Made by a program: the position numbers and the translations under genes
The notes under the pieces: generated by a model
Told to the model about the DNA's origin: nothing
Databases searched by the model: none
Seen by the model: only the letters and a program-made list of their open reading frames with translations
In this document: positions 54,407 through 64,000 of the stretch, piece by piece
Numbering within the stretch: position 1 is the first letter of the stretch
How the letters are laid out: each line of letters begins with the position of its first letter
DNA from: Eutreptiella sp. 'Long Island Sound 2002'
Lineage: Eukaryota; Euglenozoa; Euglenophyceae; Eutreptiales; Eutreptiaceae
Direction of reading: 5' to 3'
Length of the DNA stretch: 64,000 bases
Assembly: GCA_964036045.1 (NCBI GenBank)
Contig: OZ038382.1
Location: 154,206,961-154,270,960, forward strand

Positions 54407-54889
54407 TTTATTGACCTGTCTATTATGTTTTGTTCTGCAAGTGAAGAACATTCTTTTGTTTCATCACAACCATCTTTTTTTCACATTGTCAGGGTTCGTA
54501 GTCACCTTTGGTGTCTTCACTTTAAGCATTCCTGGAGAGGGAACAATTACATGCTCATTTGTGATTGTCCAACTTTCATGTCCACAAAGAACCATTCTAA
54601 GGTCAATTTCAATGAAATTATTTTGGGTATCCGCAATGAATGATCGTTTTTGGCATTTTCCATTTTCCAAACATTTCATATCCTCCAAAACATCCCTGGT
54701 GTGGACTGTTCTTTATGTTTTTCCTTTCCAACAAGAGCGCCCCGACATGGCAAGGGGGTTTCCGTGTTGCACATCACCTAAAGGAAGGGTGAAATAGCAC
54801 TTCTATCTCCATGCCTTGAGGATCAAAAAACCCTTATGGACCCCCCCCCCCCCACCCGTGCCGCTTATCCATTTTGCAGATTCCAAATG
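54407..54889. other. No gene seen
   Basis: AT-richer unique sequence with a + frame 54282-54797 rich in Phe and Ser that lacks convincing protein character. A C tract at 54841-54854 precedes the minisatellite. Confidence 0.35.
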
Positions 54890-57800
54890 AAAAAACATGA
54901 CGGTCTGGCAGACAAGGCAGGGGTTATGTAGCCAATGAGGATTTTCCCACCATGGGGATCCCCAAGAAGGCAGGGACTATATAGCCGGTTATGATTTCCC
55001 CGCCGTGGGGATCCCTGAGAAGGCAAGGACTAGGGAGCCATACACGATTTCCCCGCCATAGGGATTCCCAAGAAGGCAAACATTATGTAGCCGGTTATGA
55101 TTTCCCCACCGTCGGGATGTGTGAGAAGGCAAGGGTTGTGTAGCCAATGCTAATTTTCGCACCCTGGGTATCCCCGAATAGGCAAGGGTGATGTAGCCAA
55201 TTATGATTTCCCCACCATGGGGATACCCGAGAAGGCAGGGTTTATGTAGCCAAAGAGGATATAGCCACCATGGGGATCCCCAAACAGGCATGGGTTATTT
55301 AGCTAATCATAATTTCTCGCCATGGGGACCCCCGAGAACGTCGATGTGACATGATGGGTTGTATCGCACCAATGTCAATGTGAGTTCAACCTCAATGTCA
55401 CTTCCTGACCAATTGGGATCCCCGCGAAGGCCGGGGTTATGCGGCCAATGCTAACTTTTTCACTTTGGGGATCCCCAAAAAGACTAGAAGTATGAAGCCA
55501 ATGCTAATTCCCCATCATGGGGATCTACAACAAGGCAGGGGTTATGTGGCGAATCCTGATTTCCCCACCAAGAAGATCTCCGAGAAGGCAAAGGTTGTAG
55601 CCGACATATGATTTCCCCGCCGCGGGAATGCCTGAGAAATGGCGTCCACTGATTTCCCCACCATTAGGATTACCGAGAAGGCAGGGATGTAGCCAAAATG
55701 TGATTTCCCCATTGTGGGGATCCCCGGGTAGGTAAGGGTTATGTAGCCAGTTATGATTTCCCCGCCATGGTGATCTCCGACAAGAGAGGCGTTATGTAGC
55801 CGATTATGATTTCCCTGCCATGGCGATCCCTGAGAAGGTAGGGCTGATGTAGCCAAATATTATCGTTTATCCACCATAGGGATCCTTCAGAAGGGATGGG
55901 CTACGTAGTCAATTCCAGCTTCCCAACAGTGGGGATCCCCAAAGAGTCACGTTATGGTTCCAATTATGATTTCCCCACCATGGGGATACCCAAGAAGGCA
56001 AGGGTTATTCCGCCAACTATGATTTCCCCACCATGGGGACTCCCGAGGAAGCAAGGGTGATGTAGCCAATTATGATTTCCCCACCATGGGGATCCCGAAG
56101 AAGGCGAGGACTATGTAGCCGCTTAAGATTTCCCCGCCATGGGAATCTGTGCGAAGGCAAGGGTGATGTAGCCAACACCAATTTCCCCACCGCAGGGCTC
56201 CGCGAGAAGGCAGGGGTTGTGTAGCCAATTATGATTTCGTCACCATGGGGATACCTGAAAAGGCAGGGTTTATGTAGCCAATGATATTCCCACCATGGAA
56301 ACTCCCAAGGTGGCTTGGGTCATGTAGCCAGTGATGATTTTTCGCCATGAGAAACCCCGAGAAGGCACCGGGTATGTAGCCACATATGTTTTACCCACCA
56401 CGGGGATCCGCGATAGGGCAGATGTTATGTAGACGGTTATGATTTCCTTGCCGTGGGGATCCCCGAGAAGGCAGGGGTGAAGTAGCCAATTATAATTTCC
56501 CCCCTATGGGGATCCCAGAAAGAGCTAGTGTGATGTAGCCCATTATAATTTCCCCACCATTGCAATCCACGAGAAGGTGGGGGTGATGTGGCCAATTATT
56601 CATCCCCGAGAAAGCAAGGGTGCTGTAACCAGCCGAGATTTCCCACCATGGGGATCCCCCAAGAGGGATTGGTTACATAGTCAATTCTGATTGGCCTACA
56701 TTGAGGATCCCCAACAAGGCAAAGGTTATGGGGCCAATTATGATTTCCCCACCATGGGGATCCCTGCGAAGGCACGCATGATGTAGCCGATTATATTGCC
56801 CACGATGAGGATCCCCGAGAAGGCAGGGGTTATGAAGGCAATTATGATTTCCCCACCATGGGTATCCCCAGCAAGGCAGCGGTTATGTAGCCAATGCTAA
56901 TTTCCATGGAGATCCCCAAATAGGAAAGGGTGATGTTCCAAATTCTGATTTCTTCACCATGGGGATCCGACAAGGGTGATGTAGGCAATCATGATTTCTT
57001 CACCATGGGGATACCCCCGAAGGCAGGGGTTACGTAGCCAATTATGATTACCCCACCATCCAGATCCACGAGAATGTGGGGGTGCTGTAGCCAATTATGC
57101 TCCCCACCGTGAGGATCGAGGGGTGATGTAGCCCATTATGATTTTCCGCACCATGGGAATCCCCGAGAAGGTAGGGGTTATGTAGCCAATGCCAATTTCC
57201 CCACCATGGGGATCCCCAACGAGGCAGCGGTTGTGTAGCCAATGCTAATTTTCCCACCATGGGGATCCGTAAATAGGCAAGGGTAATGTAGCCACTTATG
57301 ATTTCCCCACCATGGGGATACCCGAGAAGGCAAGGTTTGCCCAACCGATTATGATTACCCCATCATTGGGCTCCCCGAGAAGGTGGGGGTTATGTAGCCA
57401 ATTATTTTTTCACCACCATGAGGATCTCCAAGCATGTAGCAATTATATAGCCAATCCCGATTTGACCGCCGTGGAGATCCTCGAAAAGGCAAGGGTTATG
57501 TAGCCAATGCTAATTTACCCACCATGACGATCCCCGAGAAGGCACGGGTTATGTACCCAATTATGATTTACTCACCATAGTGATGCCCAATAAGGCAAGC
57601 ATTATGTAGCCAATTATGATTTCCCCGCTTTGGGGATCCCCGAGATGGTAGGGGTGAGGTGGCCAATTATTCTTTCCCCACCATGTGGATCTCCAAGTAT
57701 GTAGGGGTCGTATATCCACTCCTGATTTCCTCACCATGGAGATCCTCCAGAAGGCAAAGGTTATGTAGCCAATGCAAGTTTCCCCACCATGGGGATCCTT

Positions 57801-60800
57801 GAGAAGGCAAGGAGTACGTAGCCAATTATCATTTCCTCACCAAAGGGTTGCCCGAGAAGGCGGGCATTATGTTGCCAATTATGATTAGCCCACCATGGGT
57901 ATCTCCAAGAAGGCACATGCGATGGAACCATTTATTTTTTCCCCACCATGGGATCCCTGAGAAGGCAGGGAATCTGTATCGGTTTATGATTTTCCCACCA
58001 TGGGGATCCCCAGGAAGGCAGCCGTTATGTAGCCGATGCTAATTTCCCCAGCATGGGGACCCGGATTAGGCAACCGTGATGTAGCCAAATACGATTTTGC
58101 CACCATCAGGATCCCGGAGAAGGCAGTGGTTATGGAGCCAATTCTGATTTCGCCACCATGGGGATAGCCTTGAAGGCAAGGCTTACATAGCCAACTATGA
58201 TTTCGCGACCTGGGGGATCCCTGAGCACGCAGGGGTTATGTAATCAATTATCACCATTATCACCACAGGCATGCCCGAGAAGGTGGGCATTATGCTGCCA
58301 ATGATGATTTTCCCACCATGACGATCTCCTAGAAGGCACGGGCAAGGGGTGCCATAAGGACACTCACCCTTCTTTTTTTTTTTTTAATGTGGCATGCACT
58401 CTCTGATGTTGAGGTGACACCAGATCCTGAGGTACCTTAGTTGGTAGTTGTACTACACTTTAGTGCCAAGGGTCCCAGGATCAATTCCCGGAGTACATGC
58501 TCTTTTTGGCTTCGCTTTGTTTGGTTGTTTTTATGTGTCCATGTTACCCACGGGACTGTGTTTGGCTTCTTCTTTTTTTTTTTGGTGTGTTTTATGTCCG
58601 CATTTTACCCCAGCGGTTACCCTCCAACTGCCATCGGTTACCCACCAACCGCCATCGGTTACCCACCAACTGCCATGGGTTACCCACCCAACGCCATCGT
58701 AGGGCGTATTGGACACTCCGAGTTTTTTTTTTCATTACGGCACCCGCAGGGCACAGGTGATGTAGCCAATTATGATTTCCCCACCATTGGGATCCCCAAA
58801 AGGCAGGGGTTGTATAGCCCATTATGATCTTCCCCACCATGGGCGTCCCCGACAAGGTAGGGGTTATGTAGCCAATGCCAATTTCCCCACCACGGGTATC
58901 CCCAACAAGGCAGTAGTTATGTTGCCAATGCTAACCTCCCCACCATGGGGATCCCCGATGGGGCAAGGGTGGTGTAGCCAATTATGATTACCCCATCATG
59001 GGGCTCCCCGAGAAGGCAGGGGTGATGTAGCCAAATATTGCCCCCCCCCCCCCCCATTGAGGATCCCTGAAAGAGCAAGGGTGATGTAGCCAATGAGGAT
59101 ATCTCCACCACGAGGCTTGCTGAGAATGCGGGGGTTATGTAACCAATTATGATATCCCAACCATGGGTATCCCGATCAGGCAAGGGTGTTGTAGCCCATC
59201 ATGATTTTCCCATGACACGGGTCCCGAGAATTGAAGGGTGATGTAGCCAATTATAATTTCTGCACCATGGGGATTAGTGAGAAGGTAGGGGTTATGTAGC
59301 CAATGATGATTTCTCCACCATGGGCATCCCCGAGAGGGCATGGGTGATCTAGCGAATGCTCATTTCCGCACGACGGATATCCTCGAGAACGCAAGGTTTG
59401 TGTAGCCCATACTAATTTTCCCACCACGGGAATCCCCAACATGGCAACAGCTATGTAGCCAATGCTAGTTTCCCGACCATTGAGATCCCCAATTAGGCAA
59501 GGGTGCTATAGCCAATGCAAGTTTCCCCACCATGGGGATCCTCGAGAAGGTAGGGATTACGTAGCCAATTATCATTTCCTCACCATAGGGATGCCCGAGA
59601 AGGCGGGCATTATGTTGCCAATTATGATTAGCCCACCATGGGTATCTCCAAGAAGGCACAGGTGATGGAACCGTTTATGATTTCCCCACCATGGGATCCC
59701 TGAGAAGGCAGGGAATCTGTATTAGTTTATGATTCTCCCACCATGGGGATACCCAGGAAGGCAGCCGTTATGTAGCCGATGCTAATTTCCCCAGCATGGG
59801 GACCCTGATTAGGCAACCGTGATGTAGGCAAATACAAGTTTTCCACCATAAGGATCGCGGAGAAGGCGGGGAATATGTATCCGCTTATGATTTCTCCACC
59901 ATGGGGATCACTCAGCAGGCTGCCGTTATGTAGCCCATGCTAATTTCCCCACCATGGGGACCCGGATTAGGCAACCGTGATGTACCCAAATATGATTTGG
60001 TCACCATAAGGATCCCGGAGAAGGCAGCGGTTATGGAGCCAATTCTGATTTCGCCACCATGGGGATAGCCTTGAAGGCAAGGCTTACCTAGCCTACTATG
60101 ATTTCGCGACCTGGGGGATCCTTGAGCACGCAGGGGTTATGTAATCAATTATCACCATTATCACCATAGGCATGCCCGAGAAGGTGGGCATTATGTAGCC
60201 AATGATGATTTTCCCACCATGACGATCTCCAAGAAGGCAGGGGTGATGTAGCCAATTATGATCTCCCCACCAGAGGGATCCCCGAAAGGCAAGGGTTGTG
60301 TAGCCCCCACCATGGGCGTCCCCGAGAAGGCAGGGGTTATGTAGCCAATGCCAATTTCCCCACCACGGGTATCCCCAACAAGGCAGTAGTTATGTTGCCA
60401 ATGCTAATTTCCCCACCATGGGGATCCCCGATGGGGCAAGGGTAATGTAGCCAATTATGATTTTTGTATCATGGGGATACCCGAGATGGCAGTGGTTATC
60501 TAGCCAATTGTGATTACCCCATCATGGGGCTCCCTGAGAAGGCAGGGGTGATGTAGCCAATTATTAGCCCCCCCACCCCCCCATGAGGATCCCCGAAAGA
60601 GCAAGGGTGATGTAGCCAATGAAGACATCTCCACCACGAGGATCGCTAAGAATGCATGGGTTATGTAACCAATTATGATTTCCAACCATGGGGGTCCCCG
60701 AGCGGGCAAGGGTGATGCAGCCCATCATGATATCCGCACCACACGGGTTCCGGAGAAGTGAAGGGTGATGTAGCCAATTATAATTTCTACACCATGGGGA

Positions 60801-62300
60801 TTCGTGAGAAGGTAAGGGTTATGTAGCCAATGATGATTTCCCCACCATGGGCATCCCCGAGAGGGCATGGGTGATCTAGCGAATGCTCATTTCCCCACCA
60901 CGGAGATCCTCAAGAACGCAAGGGTTGTGTAGCCCATACTAATTTTCCCACCACGGGAATCCCCAACATGGCAGCAGTTATGTAGCCAATGCTAGTTTCG
61001 CCACCATGGGAATCCCCAATTAGGCAAGGGTGTTGTAGCCAATGCAAGTTTCCCCACCATGGGGATCCTCGAGAAGGTAGGGATTACGTAGCCAATTATC
61101 ATTTCCTCACCATAGGGATGCCCGAAGAAGGCGGGCATTATGTTGCCAATTATTATTAGCCCACCATGGGTATCTCCAAGAAGGCACAGGTGATGGAACC
61201 GTTTATGATTTCCCCACCATGGGATCCCTGAGAAGGCAGGGTATCTGTATTAGTTTATGATTTTCCCACCATCGGGATACCCAGGAAGGCAGCCGTTATG
61301 TAGCCGATGCTAATTTCCCCAGCATGGGGACCCTGATTAGGCAACCGTGATGTAGTCAAATACAAGTTTTCCACCATAAGGATCCCGGAGAAGGCAGTGG
61401 TTATGGAGCCAATTCTGATTTCGCCACCATGGGGATAGCCTTGAAGGCAAGGCTTACATAGCCAACTATGATTTCGCGACCTGGGGGATCCCTGAGCACG
61501 CAGGGGTTGTGTAATCATATATCACCATTATCACCATAGGCATGCCCGAGAAGGTGGGCATTATGTAGCCAATGATGATTTTCTCACTATTAGGATGTCC
61601 AAGAAGGCAGGGGTGATGTAGCCAATTATGATCTCCCCACCAGAGGGATCCCCGAAAGGCAAGGGTTGTGTAGCCCATTGTGATTTTCCTGACCATGGGC
61701 GTCCCCGAGAAGGCAGGGGTTATGTAGCCAATGCCAATTTCCCCACCACGGGGATCCCCAACAAGGCAGTAGTTATGTTGCCAATGCTAATTTCCCCACC
61801 ATGGGGATACCTGAGAAGGCAGTGGTTACCTAGCCAATTATGATTACCCCACCATGGGGATACCCGAGAAGGCAGGGGTGATGTAGCCAATTATCATTCC
61901 CCCCTATGGGGATCCCCGAAAGAGCAAGGGTGATGTAGCTAATGAGGATTTCCCCACCACGTGGATGGCTCAGAATGCAGGGGTTATGTAACCAATTATG
62001 ATTTACCAACCATGGGTATCCCCGAGCAGACACGGGTGATTTAGCCCATCTTGATTCCCCCACCACACGGGTTCCGCAGAAGTGATGGGTGATGTAGCCA
62101 ATGATGCCCTTGCACCATGAATATTCGTGAGAAGGTGGGGGTTATGTAGCCAATGATGATTTCCCCACCATGGGCATCCCCGAGAAGCCATCGGTTATGT
62201 AGCCAATGCTGATTTCTCCACCAGGGAGATCCTCGAGCAGGCAAGGGTTGTGTAGCCCATACTAATTTTCCCACCACTGGAATCCCCAACAAGGCAACAA
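54890..62300. repeat. 53-bp minisatellite array, about 140 units, with higher-order repeats
   Basis: The unit consensus reads CCCCACCATGGGGATCCCCG, AGAAGGCAGGGGTTATGTAG, CCAATTATGATTT. Each unit has a CCCC-ACCAT-GGGG hairpin. Units are diverged, but runs of specific variants recur in order: 57.76-58.34, 59.52-60.23 and 61.04-61.60 kb match, and 58.75-59.46, 60.24-61.02 and 61.61-62.29 kb match. This gives a higher-order period of 1.4-1.5 kb. The array is interrupted at 58345-58745. All open frames inside are artefacts. Confidence 0.95.
58345..58745 (+). repeat. Insertion in the array with tRNA-like sequence and 21-bp repeats
   Basis: Foreign to the array. A tRNA-like portion (TTAGTTGGTAG near 58438, GGATCAATTCC near 58479) suggests a SINE, though stems pair poorly. 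It is followed by T-rich sequence and four 21-bp units at 58613-58697 (GGTTACCCACCAACTGCCAT type). No target-site duplication was found. Confidence 0.5.
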
Positions 62301-62499
62301 TGCAAAAATATGACAAGGAAATAAACGGTATGGGGCCTACCTTCACGGGCCCCAACCTTTGGTTTTGCCTTCAGCTTTAGCACGGGTACATGGGGATAAG
62401 TAGGGGGAAGCAGCAAGAGAGATCAAAACACAGGCAGAGCAGGCCACCACAGAGCCAGCACTCATGCACCTCTGACTGTACATACGGACCAAAGAATAC

Positions 62500-63340
62500 T
62501 TACTCACCGCATCAGGCACCTGCCCCCCTCGGTAAGGGCCTATATTGATGATCGGCTTGTGGGTACGCCCACCTCCAAGGCTTCCAGGGGTAAGGGTAAG
62601 CTCTTGGAGAGTTGTGCCCTCGATGAAGAGGCCATAATTGAGCATTATGAGTTGGTCAGGAACGTTTTCGATGCCTGGCTGACCACCATCTCCAGTGAAG
62701 GAGGAAAAGTGCCACCTTTTCTGTCAAAGGGTTAAATATTGTGGTGACATCCTTCACCAGGGACGGAGATCCCCCGCCCCCGAGAAAGTGGCTGCAGTTC
62801 CGGAATGAGGCCATGATTCGTACCCCCAAGCAGATGAAGGGATTTCTGGGAGGATGTAATTGGTATTCCATTTACATACCCCAATATGCTTCCCTGGCTG
62901 TGCTGCTGATGGACAGCCTGAAAGAGAAGTATGAGAAAGCGCTTGAGGGAGGCAAATACAAGGTCCCCAAGGACCGCAACTGAGATCATGAGGCAGAGTT
63001 TCGCCAAAATCAAGGAGGCACTGTGCGAGAAGTGTGCATTGTATATCCCCAATGACACAGGTGAATATGTGATTCACACTGATGCTTCGGATTTTGGCAT
63101 AGGGGGTGTGTTGGAGCAGCAATTGCCTGATGGTAGCTGGGCTCCGTGCGCCTTATACTCAAAAAAACTCGAAGGCCAAATCCGGTATTGTTTTGGGAAG
63201 GGTACAAGGGGGAGGGGCGAAGGGCAAGTGGGTCAAGGGGGCAACATGGCAACTCTTAAGACTTTCTTCCTGGCAAAGACGAGAAAGCGCTATTATCACA
63301 TACATATCTCCGTTCCCCGAGAGGTATGCATATGGTAGTA
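62500..63340 (+). pseudogene. Ty3/gypsy-type reverse transcriptase/RNase H remnant
   Basis: The RT active-site motif appears as YIDDRLVGTPTSK near 62549. It is followed by YELVRNVFD, then after a frameshift EEKCHLFCQRVKYCG (62700s), then in another frame RTPKQMKGFLGGCNWYSIYI and the tether region. RNase H begins about 63000 with ALCEKCALYIPNDTGEY and the catalytic HTDASDFGIGGVLEQQ. At least three frameshifts and a stop at 62981-62983 make it inactive. The order RT thumb, tether, RNase H identifies the Ty3/gypsy type. Gag, protease and integrase are not seen; the 5' part is cut off by the minisatellite. Confidence 0.85.
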
Positions 63341-64000
63341 GTGGGTTGCGCGCAGACCGCCCCTCCAACTTCGGAGGACCCCCCCCCCATATGTCATGGC
63401 CCCCACCCACTTCGCACCTTTTACCACTCCCCTCCCCCAAATGCCCCCCCCCCCCCTTCACCCTCGTTTGACAAATTGGTTGTGCAAACGTTCCATCAAG
63501 ATAGGTTCTCCCAGCCCACAAATTTTTCGACCATGGAGTGGTGTGGATTGGCACCCATTCACGTGCTGCACCTCCAAATTTTGTTCAGCTACCGTCATCA
63601 TTAGTGTCACTAATGCGTTACCTCCACAATGCAAACGAAGAGAGGACATGAACATCATTAAGATCCCAACCATCACGAGTGTTGCTTTTGGTGGCGACAC
63701 AAGCACAAGCCCCCTCCCCCCCCTATAGTCTCAGTCGGCCCAAATTTCAGCCACCACAAAGCGAGGGTGCAGGCCGTGGGCTGGTTCCCCTTGGGGGCCA
63801 AGAAACAGGGGAGCGGACCTTTTGCTGCCCCTCCCCCCCCCCCCCCCCCAACAGAAATGGTGCCGGACCGAAAGCAGGCCCGGCACCCCCCCCCCCCCCT
63901 AAGCATGCCCTCGCACCCTCACTGCAAGCCGACGCATGGTGATCGAGGTCCCTCCCCTCGCGGAAAGGGGGCGGACGCCGAACGGCGAGTATGTTGGGAT
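63341..64000. other. C-rich tail region, no gene
   Basis: Several C tracts (63380, 63447, 63712, 63830-63849, 63885-63898). No integrase or other gypsy domain could be recognised in any frame. Confidence 0.4.

Overview
This window looks like nuclear DNA of a eukaryote with sparse genes and many repeats. Coding exons are short, lie far apart and join through GT-AG introns of 0.1 to 3.9 kb. Most of the sequence is microsatellite, minisatellite, SINE, small inverted-repeat element and decayed transposon. A flagellated, plastid-bearing alga fits best. One gene is a rhodanese-domain protein resembling plant plastid STR proteins, with an N-terminus that could be a transit peptide. Another has a BART-type domain of the kind found in ARL2-binding and ciliary proteins. 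The remnant at the right end resembles Ty3/gypsy elements of large algal genomes. I cannot name the species; a prasinophyte-type green alga or a dinoflagellate-like lineage would both be reasonable.

Layout. 0-1.8 kb: a 20-bp inverted repeat, an (ACACC)n array and broken open frames. 1.8-8.3 kb: a decayed multi-ORF element, not recognised, carrying eleven copies of a 22-bp palindrome; three copies sit in three phase-consistent introns of a broken four-exon gene. 8.27-9.61 kb: a 41-bp hairpin minisatellite. 10.16-10.90 kb: two GGGGAATTAT-type decamer arrays in opposite orientation. 10.98-11.16 kb: a second (ACACC)n array. 12.1-24.0 kb: an ankyrin-repeat gene of at least seven exons, with a 688-bp TIR element and antisense ORFs in its introns. 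24.0-30.6 kb: intergenic, with two copies of a tRNA-derived SINE and duplicated segments. 30.66-about 39.7 kb: the rhodanese gene, three well supported exons plus two possible 3' exons, with a 211-bp MITE in intron 1. 42.27-46.46 kb: the two-exon BART gene. 46.5-54.9 kb: intergenic, with a complete SINE copy with target-site duplication, dispersed repeats and a 135-bp tandem array. 54.9-62.3 kb: a 53-bp minisatellite of about 140 units with higher-order repeats. 62.5-63.4 kb: a frameshifted reverse transcriptase/RNase H remnant.

All three host genes are on the + strand and nothing suggests they act in one pathway. The least explained part is the palindrome-bearing element at 1.8-8.3 kb. Limits: all calls were made by eye, exon borders rest on reading frame, splice phase and GT/AG, and no database search was possible.
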